From: Sulfuriferula sp047300855
GTDB taxonomy: Bacteria > Pseudomonadota > Gammaproteobacteria > Burkholderiales > Sulfuriferulaceae
DNA: 64,000 bases
Direction of reading: 5' to 3'
Assembly (NCBI RefSeq): GCF_047300855.1
Contig: NZ_CP170197.1
Span: 2,604,001-2,668,000, forward strand
Shown here: positions 52,362 to 61,651 of the stretch, one piece after another
How the letters are laid out: each line of letters starts with the position of its first letter
Position numbering within the stretch: the stretch's first letter is position 1
Made by a program: the position numbers and the translations under genes
Notes under the pieces: generated by a model
Databases searched by the model: none
Seen by the model: only the letters and a program-made list of their open reading frames with translations
Told to the model about the DNA's origin: nothing

Positions 52362-52706
52362 CTATGCCGTACAGGCAGAAATAGCGGCGAAGGCTGCCTC
52401 GTAATCGGCATCGCGGTTTTTGACCACCACGCCGCAATTACCATTTACGACCGCCGACCAATCCAGTCCTACCAGGGAAAAACCCTGCAGCGGCTCAAAC
52501 CCTGTTTGCCCGGTAAGCGCTTCCCAGCCGCGCGCTTCCATGGTGGCGACCGCCATGTTGGCGACACAGGTGTGTGCCAGCAAATCCAGCACCTGCGGTG
52601 TCAGCTCGTTGCCTTCCTTGATCATCTGACCGGTCAGATCACCTTTGTCGGTGTAAGTAAACGCTGCCATTACGCCGGGGACTTCCATCAGTTTGGCCAG
52701 ATCCAT
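52362..52706 (-). CDS. DUF2173 family protein, second of three
   Basis: 114 residues with a strong AGGAGG before the ATG. Starts MDLAKLMEVPGVMAAFTYTDKG and continues LAHTCVANMAVATMEARGW, then LQGFSLVGLDWSAVVNGNCGVVV. Same fold pattern as the neighbours but clearly diverged, so the duplication is old. It lacks the Cys residues of the first copy. Soluble; no partner is recognised. Confidence 0.85.
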   Translation of the reverse strand: MDLAKLMEVPGVMAAFTYTDKGDLTGQMIKEGNELTPQVLDLLAHTCVANMAVATMEARGWEALTGQTGFEPLQGFSLVGLDWSAVVNGNCGVVVKNRDADYEAAFAAISACTA

Positions 52707-52739
52707 TGTTACCTCCTGTTACAATTTAGAATTTTTAGA

Positions 52740-53144
52740 TTAAACGAGTTGCTCGGTGACATCGCCACCGATTTTGGAGTACATGACCTGCATCACGTTG
52801 TCGCTGATATCGCCTACTTTGGCGCGCATCACCGTCATCACGTCATTCAGTACTCCCTGGCGGTTTTCCAGCAGGCAGAAAAAATTGCCCACCGCGCACA
52901 CGCTGAGCTGTTTTCCGCGCACTATCCAGCCCTGCAGCGGACGACAGCCGCAATGCTCGGCGAATGAACTGAACATTTCAGCTTGCATACTGGCGTTGAG
53001 TGTATTGGCACGGCACAGAATGGACGCCATGCGGGCATATTCATCGGTCAATCCGCCTTCGTAAGTGTAACGGTCGCCCCGATAGGCGTATTCTCCGGCT
53101 GCAATCACACCCGGGATGGCCATGAGTTGTTTTGCTATATGCAT
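52740..53144 (-). CDS. DUF2173 family protein, first of three
   Basis: 134 residues from the ATG at 53144, which follows GGAGGAGG at the right spacing; a GTG/ATG five codons earlier would overlap that site. The protein starts MHIAKQLMAIPGVIAAGEY and continues MASILCRANTLNASMQAEMF, then GCRPLQGWIVRGKQLSVCAV. It is longer than its neighbours by a C-terminal 20 residues (VGDISDNVMQVMYSKIGGD). It heads the three-gene run and is divergent from the RDD gene. Confidence 0.85.
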   Translation of the reverse strand: MHIAKQLMAIPGVIAAGEYAYRGDRYTYEGGLTDEYARMASILCRANTLNASMQAEMFSSFAEHCGCRPLQGWIVRGKQLSVCAVGNFFCLLENRQGVLNDVMTVMRAKVGDISDNVMQVMYSKIGGDVTEQLV

Positions 53145-53221
53145 CTCCCCCTCCTCCATTGTTATGCTTGCGTCGAAACCACGAGCGTCGCTTTAGTGCC
53201 TTTTGGAATAGAATAGAGATT

Positions 53222-53653
53222 ATGGAAAAAAGTGCAACTCCTTCGCTGCCGACAGCCGGCTTATGGCGCCGGATTTCGGCAATCATTTATGAATCCCTGC
53301 TGTTGCTGGCCCTGTTATTCATTGCAGATTATCTGTTTTTGGCGCTGACGCACAATGCCTCTTCGCCCTTATTCAAAGCGCTTTTGCAGGTTTATTTATT
53401 GCTGATGATGGCGTTCTATTTCAGTTGGTCATGGTTACGCGGACAAACGCTGGCGATGAAAACCTGGCGTATCCGAGTGGTTAATCTCGAAGGCACCCCG
53501 ATCACCTTGAAACAGGCTCTGCTACGCTTCGTACTGGCTCTTGTGCTCATCCCGGCATTTGGCATCAGTCTGATCTGGGCGCTGTTTGATCGAGACAAGC
53601 AGTTTCTGCATGACCGTCTTGCCGCCACACGACTGGTGAGAACCGACGTTTAA
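53222..53653 (+). CDS. RDD family membrane protein
   Basis: 143 residues from the ATG at 53222; the longer frame to 53132 runs into the divergent promoter. RDD hallmarks are AGLWRRISAIIYESLLLLAL (the Arg) and ALFDRDKQFLHDRLAATRLV (the Asp pair). There are three transmembrane helices. RDD proteins may transport ions, but evidence is limited. It is convergent with lptG, with two bases between stops. Confidence 0.87.
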   Translation: MEKSATPSLPTAGLWRRISAIIYESLLLLALLFIADYLFLALTHNASSPLFKALLQVYLLLMMAFYFSWSWLRGQTLAMKTWRIRVVNLEGTPITLKQALLRFVLALVLIPAFGISLIWALFDRDKQFLHDRLAATRLVRTDV

Positions 53654-53655
53654 AG

Positions 53656-54729
53656 CTATTGCCTCTGCACTTTACGTATCATCGCAATCGCCACCAGCAG
53701 GAATACCAGCGTCGGCAGGGCGGCGCTGATCAGCGGCGGCCAGTCATTGAGCAGCCCCAGGTAGGCAAACAGGCGGTTGAGCAAGTGGTACCCCAGTCCG
53801 AGCATAATCCCGGCAAACACCCGGGCGCCCACTGCGCCAGAGCGCGGCCGGTGATAGGCAAACGGCAATGCAATCAACATCATCACCGGGGCTGAAAGCG
53901 GGTAAAACAGCTTGGACCACAGGGCAATTTCATAACGTTCTGTTGTTTGTTTGTTCTTGCGCAGATGCTGGATGTATGACCACAGATTGGATGCGGACAT
54001 TTTTTCCGGCGCCACCAGCAGTACACTCATAATTCCCGGAGTCAGAACCGAACGCCAAACTTCTTCAGGCTTAAGACTTACACTGACATTACCATTGCTG
54101 AATTGGGTCTCGGTAATATCCTGCAGGCGCCAACGGTTATCGCGCAGATAATCGCCCTGCTTTGCATGGCTGATTTTCTGCAAGCGAAAGGCATCGTCAA
54201 ATGCATAGATATTCACGTCTCGTAACTCATTTCCCGGTGTCACTTCACGGATATTGATGAAGCTTTGCCCGTCACGCACCCAAAGCCCCGAACGAAAAGC
54301 CTGCGCTACCAGCGCATGCGTAGCAGTCAGCTTGACCTGCTGCGCATAACGCTCGGAGACAGGGGCGATCAGTTCGCCAAACACAAATGTCAACGCGGTA
54401 AAGAGCAGCCCGACACCCATCAGATAGCCTGCCACACGCTGGATCGATATGCCCGACACCAGCATGATGGTGAACTCGGAATTGGCGACCATGCGTGCCA
54501 ATGCAAACAGCGTGCCGATCAGCGCAGCCACCGGCAACAGTTCGTAGACGTGGCCCGGGACACTCAGGGCGACAAAGGCCAGGATATTGAGCAAGCCATA
54601 CCCACCTTGCCCCAATGAGCCCAGTTCATTGAGCAAATCAAAAAATGCGTACAGGGTCATCAACGCCGTAAACACGAACAGTGAACTGACCAGGGTTTCC
54701 TTCGCCAGATAACGTGCCAGAATTTTCAT
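53656..54729 (-). CDS. lptG: LPS export permease LptG
   Basis: 357 residues from the ATG at 54729 (MKILARYLAKETLVSSLF), which overlaps the lptF stop by four bases. Three N-terminal helices, a periplasmic beta-jellyroll (about 130-260) and three C-terminal helices are seen, as in LptG. Together with LptF and the ATPase LptB, encoded elsewhere, it extracts LPS from the inner membrane and passes it to LptC. Confidence 0.95.
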   Translation of the reverse strand: MKILARYLAKETLVSSLFVFTALMTLYAFFDLLNELGSLGQGGYGLLNILAFVALSVPGHVYELLPVAALIGTLFALARMVANSEFTIMLVSGISIQRVAGYLMGVGLLFTALTFVFGELIAPVSERYAQQVKLTATHALVAQAFRSGLWVRDGQSFINIREVTPGNELRDVNIYAFDDAFRLQKISHAKQGDYLRDNRWRLQDITETQFSNGNVSVSLKPEEVWRSVLTPGIMSVLLVAPEKMSASNLWSYIQHLRKNKQTTERYEIALWSKLFYPLSAPVMMLIALPFAYHRPRSGAVGARVFAGIMLGLGYHLLNRLFAYLGLLNDWPPLISAALPTLVFLLVAIAMIRKVQRQ

Positions 54730-55808
54730 CGGCGCCAACGCCACCATGGGCGCATTGAAATGCGCTGATAGAACATCAATACCAGCACACCTGCCATCAA
54801 CAGATGCACAGCCCACATGCCCACCAGCGGCGAGATTTTCTGTTGCGCCACCCAGGCCTGGGAAATACCCAGCAGGTTGTTGTAGATCACGTAAATCAGC
54901 AATGCCAAAAGCAGTTTGAACGAGCGCCCGGCACGCGGATTCACGAAGCTCAGCGGAATCGCCATAAGCGCCAGGACCGCTGCGCTAATCGGAAAGCTCC
55001 AGCGCCACACCAGTTCTGCCATATTGGCCGGCGTGGGATCTCGCAACAGCTTGCCCGTGGGCAAGACCTTGGGTTCAAAGGTCTGCTGAGCGACAAAGCG
55101 CGCGGGCTCGATTCGGATCCAGTAGCGTCCGAACTCGACTGTCTTGTAATCAGCACGTCCCGGCACCCCTTCATAGCGGCGACCATTTTCCAGCACCAGG
55201 TAGCGCTCACCATTGGGCAATTCGGTATGAAATCCTTCCTTGGCGACTACGATACCCAGTTGATTATTGTCCAGCGATTGCATGAACACGTTTTTCACCC
55301 GCGTACCAATCTGGGACAGGCTTTCGACAAAATAAACCTTGTCCGCATTTCTGGATTCAATGAACATGCCCGGAGAAATTGCCGACATATCGTCGCGGTT
55401 ATTCAGCACCGCACTGTACACTTCCTTTTTCTGCAATGCCCATGGGATCACGGCAAGATTAAGGACTGCAATTAAAAACACCATAGGCAGGGCAAAATAC
55501 AGCACCGGCCTGATCCATCTGAGCAAGCCTTGTCCGGCGCTGAACCACACCACCATTTCGCTATCCCGGTATGCGCGCGACACGGTCATCATGACGGTAA
55601 TGAACAGCGCCAGCGACAGCAGCACAGGCAGAAAACCAAGCAGGCCAAAGCCGAGAAAGGCAAATACTGCATCCAGCGCCAGTTTGCCGCGCGCCGCATC
55701 GCCCAACAGGCGGATGAACAGCGTGCTCAGGGTGATCGCAATGAGCACCAGAAACACCGCTAGACAGTTATATACAAGTTCGCGCACCAGCGCGCGTCGG
55801 AAGATCAT
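54726..55808 (-). CDS. lptF: LPS export permease LptF
   Basis: 360 residues. N-terminal MIFRRALVRELVYNCLAVFLV and helices to about 110, a periplasmic beta domain, then C-terminal helices with ALMAIPLSFVNPRAGRS. It partners LptG. Its divergent neighbour is pepA, the conserved order in many proteobacteria. The shared 126-base region holds both promoters; no ribosome site is evident before its ATG. Confidence 0.95.
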   Translation of the reverse strand: MIFRRALVRELVYNCLAVFLVLIAITLSTLFIRLLGDAARGKLALDAVFAFLGFGLLGFLPVLLSLALFITVMMTVSRAYRDSEMVVWFSAGQGLLRWIRPVLYFALPMVFLIAVLNLAVIPWALQKKEVYSAVLNNRDDMSAISPGMFIESRNADKVYFVESLSQIGTRVKNVFMQSLDNNQLGIVVAKEGFHTELPNGERYLVLENGRRYEGVPGRADYKTVEFGRYWIRIEPARFVAQQTFEPKVLPTGKLLRDPTPANMAELVWRWSFPISAAVLALMAIPLSFVNPRAGRSFKLLLALLIYVIYNNLLGISQAWVAQQKISPLVGMWAVHLLMAGVLVLMFYQRISMRPWWRWRR

Positions 55809-55934
55809 TTTTGCGGAGGATAATAGGCAGTTGTTTTGACTTTTACCTCAACACTGCAAATAATGCATTGAAGTGTTTCAGGTCTTACAAGTCGCTGTTT
55901 AGAAATCACGCAGAAAATATTAAGGAGTACATCG

Positions 55935-57431
55935 GTGGAATTTAGCATAAAAAGTACCAGCCCTGAAAAACAACGTACCGCCTGTCTCGTGGTGGGCGTA
56001 CATGAATCGCGCAAACTCTCGCCTGCCGCCACGCAAATCGACCAGCAGGCCGGAGGGTATCTGACCGACATCTTGCACCATGGCGACATGGACGGGCGAC
56101 TTGGCAGCACTTGCCTGCTACACAAGGTACCGGGCACGATATGTGAACGAGTATTACTGGTCGGACTCGGCCGTGAGCGCGATATGAACGAAAAGGCCTA
56201 CGCAGATGCCAGCAATGCAATGCTGAAGGCGCTTGCTGGCTGCGGTGCCGCCGATGCGGCCATCTATCTGATTCAAACCAGCGTCAAAGGTCGCGACCTG
56301 GCGTGGAATATCGAACAACTGGTCATCGCCGCCGAAGCCAGCCAGTACCAGCCGGGCAAGCTAAAAAGCAAACAGGATAAATCTCCCTCCAAACTGCGCA
56401 AACTGACTTTTGGCATTAGCGATCGCGAACAGCAGGCAAGCGCCGAAGCTGCCCTGGCACAAGGCCTGGCGATAGGCGCCGGCATGAGCCTGGCTAAAAT
56501 GCTGGGCGACTTGCCCGGTAACGTATGTACCCCTACCTACTTGGCCGGGCAGGCGCAGGCGCTGGCTAAATCGCACAAACTCAAATGCGAGGTACTGGAC
56601 AAAAAAGACATCGAAAAGCTCGGCATGGGTTCATTCCTGTCGGTAGCGAAAGGCAGCCGGCAACCGCCCAAACTGGTTGTGTTGCACCACAACGGCGGCA
56701 AAAAAGGCGACAAACCCGTTGTATTGGTTGGAAAAGGCATCACCTTCGACGCGGGCGGCATTTCGCTCAAGCCCGCCGCCGAAATGGATGAAATGAAATA
56801 CGATATGTGTGGCGCCGCCAGCGTGCTCGGTACGCTACGCGCCATCGCCGAAATGAAACTGCCGCTCAATGTCGTCGGCGTCATTCCCACTTGTGAAAAT
56901 CTGCCAGATGGCGACGCCAACAAGCCAGGGGATATTGTCACCTCGATGTCCGGCCAGACCATCGAAATCCTCAACACCGATGCCGAAGGCCGCCTGATTC
57001 TGTGCGATGCACTCACCTATAGCGAACGTTTTGAGCCGGCCGCGGTGATCGACATCGCCACCCTCACTGGCGCCTGCGTGATCGCACTGGGCCACCACGC
57101 CACCGGCATGTTCAGCAATCACGACAGCCTGGCACGAGAAATCGAACACGCCGGCACTGCCGCGCAAGATCGCGTATGGCGCCTGCCGCTGTGGGATGAC
57201 TACCAGCAGCAGCTGGACAGCAATTTTGCCGACATCGCGAATATCGGCGGCCGCGCAGGCGGCTCCATCACTGCTGCCTGTTTCCTGTCGCGCTTCACCA
57301 AAAAATACGACTGGGCGCATCTCGACATCGCCGGCACAGCATGGAAATCCGGCAAGGACAAAGGCAGCACCGGGCGCCCTGTGCCGCTTCTGGTGCATTT
57401 CCTGGTGAAGCGTGCCGGCCGGACCAAATGA
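55935..57431 (+). CDS. pepA: Leucyl (cytosol) aminopeptidase
   Basis: 498 residues from a GTG at 55935, with AAGGAG eight bases upstream. M17 peptidase with the signature NTDAEGRLIL, metal-binding GKGITFDAGGISLKP and the K/D/E set. The N-terminal DNA-binding or regulatory domain is present (about 1-165). It removes N-terminal residues, preferring Leu. The stop overlaps the holC ATG (ATGA). Confidence 0.96.
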   Translation: MEFSIKSTSPEKQRTACLVVGVHESRKLSPAATQIDQQAGGYLTDILHHGDMDGRLGSTCLLHKVPGTICERVLLVGLGRERDMNEKAYADASNAMLKALAGCGAADAAIYLIQTSVKGRDLAWNIEQLVIAAEASQYQPGKLKSKQDKSPSKLRKLTFGISDREQQASAEAALAQGLAIGAGMSLAKMLGDLPGNVCTPTYLAGQAQALAKSHKLKCEVLDKKDIEKLGMGSFLSVAKGSRQPPKLVVLHHNGGKKGDKPVVLVGKGITFDAGGISLKPAAEMDEMKYDMCGAASVLGTLRAIAEMKLPLNVVGVIPTCENLPDGDANKPGDIVTSMSGQTIEILNTDAEGRLILCDALTYSERFEPAAVIDIATLTGACVIALGHHATGMFSNHDSLAREIEHAGTAAQDRVWRLPLWDDYQQQLDSNFADIANIGGRAGGSITAACFLSRFTKKYDWAHLDIAGTAWKSGKDKGSTGRPVPLLVHFLVKRAGRTK

Positions 57432-57856
57432 CGCGCGTGGATTTTTATACGCACGCGCCGGACAAGCTTGAACTGGCGCGCGTACTCACCGGCAAGGCCT
57501 ATCGGCAGGGGCTGAAAGTCATGCTCTACTCGCCCGACAGCCGGGTGGTGGCCGATATGGACAAGCGCCTGTGGGAGGTTCCGGCCAACAGTTTTTTGCC
57601 GCACTGCGGTTGTACCGCACCGCACGCCAGCGCCACACCCGTGGTGCTGGGCGAGGCCGCAGACCACCTGCCGCACGACAATGTGCTGATCAATCTGCAT
57701 GACACCACGCCGACGTTTTTCAGCCGCTTTGAACGCCTGATCGAAATTGTTTCGCTGGACAGCACCGACCAGGATGCGGCGCGTTTGCGCTGGCGTTTTT
57801 ACAAACAGCGCGGCTACGAGATGCACAGTCATGACCTGCGTGAAAAACAAACATGA
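57428..57856 (+). CDS. holC: DNA polymerase III chi subunit
   Basis: 142 residues from the ATG at 57428, which overlaps the pepA stop. MTRVDFYTHAPDKLELARVL, GLKVMLYSPD and DKRLWEVPANSFLPH match HolC, which links the clamp loader to SSB. Length is normal. Its stop overlaps the next gene's ATG (ATGA), giving a pepA-holC-x-valS unit as in other betaproteobacteria. Confidence 0.94.
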   Translation: MTRVDFYTHAPDKLELARVLTGKAYRQGLKVMLYSPDSRVVADMDKRLWEVPANSFLPHCGCTAPHASATPVVLGEAADHLPHDNVLINLHDTTPTFFSRFERLIEIVSLDSTDQDAARLRWRFYKQRGYEMHSHDLREKQT

Positions 57857-58836
57857 CTGATCCGATGCATCAACTGCTGGATAAAATGCAGACGCTCATG
57901 GGCAAGCATCGTGATGCGCCGGTGAAACTCGAGACTGAACCCGCCTCCCCACCACCCGCAGAAGCCGTAGCCGAGGCAACTCCGTTTCCGGTTTTAACTG
58001 ACATCGTGCGGCGCGGCGAAATCATTGCAGACCTGCCTTTCTCTGCCCCGCAACCTTACCCTGACTTCACAGAGGAAATCACCGCGCCTCGACCAGCGGA
58101 TGAAACCGTCAACATTCCTGAAGCATTCATCCAAACCGAACCGGCCGACACCTATGCCAGTGTCGCCACACCGGTTCTGACCGATATCGTTTGGCGCGGC
58201 GAATTGCTCCTCGACGCGTCACCCGACGCTACGCAGGCAACGCCTGATACCATCGAGGAAATCCCTGAACCAGCCGAAGCGACGGACAATTTACTCCTCG
58301 ACGCGCCACCCGACGATACGCAGGCAACGCCTGATACCATCGAGGAAATCCCTGAACCAGCCGAAGCGACGGACAATTTACTCCTCGACGCGCCACCCGA
58401 CGATACGCAGGCAACGCCTGATACCATCGAGGAAATCCCTGAACCAGCCGAAGCGACGGACAATAGCACCAGCGAGTTCATCAGTCCCGAACATGCACCG
58501 CAAGCCGAAACGCCTGACGCCTCGGTGGAAATCACTCATTTGGTTGTGCCCACTGACAATATCCCCGAGGCCTTCACCAGTCCCGAGCTGGCCGAGCTGC
58601 TTGCCACTTCGGTTGCCACCCACGTACTTGGCATGATCGACGGCCATCTCATGCACGAAGTCAATACCGTGGTGGCGCAACGCCTGCGCCGCGTCGTCGA
58701 CGAAACTTTATCCACGCTGCTGACCCAGCTTGCTCTCGACATGGAATCGCTCGTACGCGAGGCCGTCGTCGAAGAACTGGCCAGGCATGGCATTCATCCT
58801 GCCAACCCCCCGGAGAACCCGTCCAATCCGGTATAA
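57853..58836 (+). CDS. DUF2486-like acidic repeat protein
   Basis: 327 residues, very acidic and rich in Pro, Glu, Asp, Ala and Thr. Two copies of a short motif, PVLTDIVxRGE, occur near residues 48 and 107, and the second leads into three 29-residue tandem repeats (118-204). The C-terminal 85 residues are helical (LAELLATSVATHVLGMID, then VVAQRLRRVVDETLSTLL). Position between holC and valS and the PVLTDIV motif fit the betaproteobacterial DUF2486 family. Function is unknown. It is coupled to holC by ATGA. Confidence 0.7.
   Translation: MTDPMHQLLDKMQTLMGKHRDAPVKLETEPASPPPAEAVAEATPFPVLTDIVRRGEIIADLPFSAPQPYPDFTEEITAPRPADETVNIPEAFIQTEPADTYASVATPVLTDIVWRGELLLDASPDATQATPDTIEEIPEPAEATDNLLLDAPPDDTQATPDTIEEIPEPAEATDNLLLDAPPDDTQATPDTIEEIPEPAEATDNSTSEFISPEHAPQAETPDASVEITHLVVPTDNIPEAFTSPELAELLATSVATHVLGMIDGHLMHEVNTVVAQRLRRVVDETLSTLLTQLALDMESLVREAVVEELARHGIHPANPPENPSNPV
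58204..58464 (+). repeat. Three tandem 87-bp in-frame repeats
   Basis: Units 58204-58290, 58291-58377 and 58378-58464 encode LLLDA(S/P)PD(A/D)TQATPDT and the rest of a 29-residue unit. The second and third copies are almost identical in DNA, and the first differs at a few bases, so copy number has changed recently. Length is a multiple of three, so slippage keeps the frame. Confidence 0.95.
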
Positions 58837-58867
58837 TCGCGGGTTTTAAGCCTCAACTTCACGCATC

Positions 58868-61615
58868 ATGGAACTCGCCAAAAGCTTCGAACCCCGCGAC
58901 ATCGAGCAACGCTGGTATCAGCACTGGGAACAGTCCGGCTATTTCCGTCCCAGCATGGATGCCAGCCGCCCCGCCTACTGCATCATGCTGCCGCCGCCCA
59001 ACGTCACCGGCACGCTGCATATGGGCCATGCGTTCCAGCATACGCTGATGGACGCACTGATCCGCTACCACCGCATGCAGGGCGACAATACCCTGTGGCA
59101 GCCCGGCACCGACCACGCGGGCATTGCCACCCAGATCGTGGTGGAACGCCAGCTCGACGCCAAAGGCGAGTCGCGGCATCAGCTCGGGCGCGAAACTTTC
59201 CTGAAAAGAGTATGGGAATGGAAGGAGCACTCCGGCTCCACCATCACCCGCCAGATGCGCCGCTTGGGCACCTCGTGCGACTGGTCGCGCGAACGCTTCA
59301 CCATGGACGCCGGTCTGTCCGAGGCGGTGACGGAAGTATTCGTGAAGCTCTATAACGAAGGGCTGATTTATCGCGGCAAACGCCTGGTCAACTGGGATCC
59401 GGTGCTGGGCACGGCGGTGTCCGACCTGGAAGTGGTATCCGAAGAAGAAGACGGCTTCCTGTGGCACATCCGCTACCCAATCGAAGGCGAGGACGGCTTT
59501 GTCGAAGTCGCCACCACCCGTCCGGAAACCCTGCTGGGCGACGTCGCGGTTGCGGTTCATCCAGACGACACGCGCTACCAGCACCTGATTGGCCGCCATG
59601 TGCGGCTACCGATTGCCGAGCGCAGCATCCCGGTGATTGCCGATGACTACGTTGACCCGGCGTTCGGTACCGGCGTGGTCAAAATCACGCCGGCGCACGA
59701 CTTCAACGACTATGCCGTGGGCATACGCCACAAGCTGCCGCCGATCAGCGTGCTGACGCTCGACGCCAAAATGAACGACCTCTGCCCGATCGAATACCAG
59801 GGGCTGGATCGCTACGTGGCACGCGAGAAACTGCTCGCCGAACTGCAAGCCAAGGACCTGCTGGTCGCCGCCAAACCGCACAAGCTGATGGTGCCGCGTG
59901 GCGACCGCACCGGCGCCGTGATCGAACCCATGCTCACCGACCAGTGGTTTGTCGCAATGCAACAAATGGGCGCGAGCGGCCTCGATGCGGTCAAGTCCGG
60001 CAAGCTCAGATTCGTGCCGGAAAACTGGACCACCACCTACAATCAGTGGCTGGAAAATATCCAGGACTGGTGCATCTCGCGCCAATTGTGGTGGGGGCAT
60101 CGCATCCCCGCCTGGTACGACGAGGACGGCAATCACTACGTCGCGCGCAGCGAAGTCGAGGCGAGCAAACTTGCCGCCGGCCGCCCGCTGACCCGCGACG
60201 AGGATGTGCTCGACACCTGGTTCTCCTCCGCATTGTGGCCTTTTTCCACCCTGGGCTGGCCCCAAAAAACCCCTGAACTGGACGCTTTCCTGCCCGGCTC
60301 GGTACTGGTCACCGGCTTTGACATCATCTTTTTCTGGGTCGCACGCATGGTGATGATGTCGCTGCATTTCACCGGCGAAGTGCCGTTCCGCGAAGTGTAT
60401 GTGACCGGCCTGGTACGCGATGCCCACGGCAACAAAATGTCCAAATCGAAGGGCAACGTGATTGACCCGCTCGACCTGATCGACGGCATCGACCTCGACA
60501 GCCTGATCGCCAAGCGCACCACCGGCATGATGAATCCCAGGCAGGCGCAGGCCATCGCCAAACAGACCCGCACCGACTATCCGAATGGCTTCGCGGCCTT
60601 CGGCACCGATGCCATCCGTTTCACCTTCGCCAGCCTCGCCACCCATGGCCGCGACATCAAGTTCGACCTGCAACGCGCCGACGGTTACCGCAATTTCTGC
60701 AACAAGCTGTGGAACGCCACGCGCTTCGTGCTGATGAACTGCGAAGGCAAGGACGTAGGCCTGGACGACAGCCTGCCGCTTACCTACTCCGATGCCGACC
60801 ACTGGATCATCAGCCGCCTGCAACAGGCCGAAACCGAGGTCGCCAGTGCCTTCGCCGACTACCGCTTCGACATGGCTGCGCGCGCCGTTTATGAATTTGT
60901 CTGGGACGAGTACTGCGACTGGTATGTGGAACTCGCCAAGGTACAGATCAATAGCGGCGACGAGGCTGCCGCCCGCGCCACGCGCCGCACCCTGGTGCGC
61001 GTGCTGGAGGCCGCGCTGCGTCTGGCGCACCCGATTATCCCGTTCATTACCGAGGAACTCTGGCACACCGTGGCACCGCTGGCGGGCAAACACGGCACAA
61101 GCATCATGACCCAGCCTTACCCGCTGGCCGACGCAGCCAAAATGGACGCTGGCGCCTGCGAACGCATCGCCCTGCTTAAAGACCTCATCAACGCCACGCG
61201 CGGCCTGCGCGGTGAAATGAGTCTGTCACCTGCGCTGAAAGTGCCCATGGCCATCAGCGGCGATGCCAGCGCACTCGCCCGCTTCGCGCCTTACCTAGCG
61301 GCGCTGGCCAAATTGAGCGAGGTCAAAATCAGCGCCGAACTGCCGCCCGGCGACGCTCCCGTTGCCATCGTCGGAGACACCAGGCTGATGCTGCTGATCG
61401 AAATAGATCGGGACGCGGAGAAAGCCCGGCTGGAAAAAGAAATCGCGCGCCTGCAGGGCGAAATCACCAAATGCGCAGCCAAGCTGGGCAACGCCAGCTT
61501 CGTGGACCGCGCCCCGGTTGCCGTGGTGGATCAGGAAAAACAGCGTCTGACGGATTTCAAGGACACGCTGGGCAAACTGCAAGACCAGCTGAGCCGCCTG
61601 GCGGCGCAGAACTGA
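58868..61615 (+). CDS. valS: Valyl-tRNA synthetase
   Basis: 915 residues. Class I motifs are PPPNVTGTLHMGHAFQ (HIGH-type) and NKMSKSKGNVIDPLDL (KMSKS). An editing domain with TTRPETLLGDVAVAVHP lies at about 190-330. The C-terminal coiled coil (about 845-910) typical of ValRS is present. It charges tRNA-Val and clears mischarged Thr. It ends the pepA-holC run. A CATGCCGG...CCGGCATG hairpin (61622-61644) follows, without a U-run. Confidence 0.97.
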   Translation: MELAKSFEPRDIEQRWYQHWEQSGYFRPSMDASRPAYCIMLPPPNVTGTLHMGHAFQHTLMDALIRYHRMQGDNTLWQPGTDHAGIATQIVVERQLDAKGESRHQLGRETFLKRVWEWKEHSGSTITRQMRRLGTSCDWSRERFTMDAGLSEAVTEVFVKLYNEGLIYRGKRLVNWDPVLGTAVSDLEVVSEEEDGFLWHIRYPIEGEDGFVEVATTRPETLLGDVAVAVHPDDTRYQHLIGRHVRLPIAERSIPVIADDYVDPAFGTGVVKITPAHDFNDYAVGIRHKLPPISVLTLDAKMNDLCPIEYQGLDRYVAREKLLAELQAKDLLVAAKPHKLMVPRGDRTGAVIEPMLTDQWFVAMQQMGASGLDAVKSGKLRFVPENWTTTYNQWLENIQDWCISRQLWWGHRIPAWYDEDGNHYVARSEVEASKLAAGRPLTRDEDVLDTWFSSALWPFSTLGWPQKTPELDAFLPGSVLVTGFDIIFFWVARMVMMSLHFTGEVPFREVYVTGLVRDAHGNKMSKSKGNVIDPLDLIDGIDLDSLIAKRTTGMMNPRQAQAIAKQTRTDYPNGFAAFGTDAIRFTFASLATHGRDIKFDLQRADGYRNFCNKLWNATRFVLMNCEGKDVGLDDSLPLTYSDADHWIISRLQQAETEVASAFADYRFDMAARAVYEFVWDEYCDWYVELAKVQINSGDEAAARATRRTLVRVLEAALRLAHPIIPFITEELWHTVAPLAGKHGTSIMTQPYPLADAAKMDAGACERIALLKDLINATRGLRGEMSLSPALKVPMAISGDASALARFAPYLAALAKLSEVKISAELPPGDAPVAIVGDTRLMLLIEIDRDAEKARLEKEIARLQGEITKCAAKLGNASFVDRAPVAVVDQEKQRLTDFKDTLGKLQDQLSRLAAQN

Positions 61616-61651
61616 ATCCGTCATGCCGGCCTGAATCCGGCATGGTGGGGG

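Noticed and set aside
59606..61093. 495-codon open frame antisense to valS
   Set aside because: It lies wholly inside valS, has His/Gly/Val-rich shadow composition and no family motif.
61622..61644. Hairpin after valS as a rho-independent terminator
   Set aside because: The stem is good but no U-run follows on either strand.
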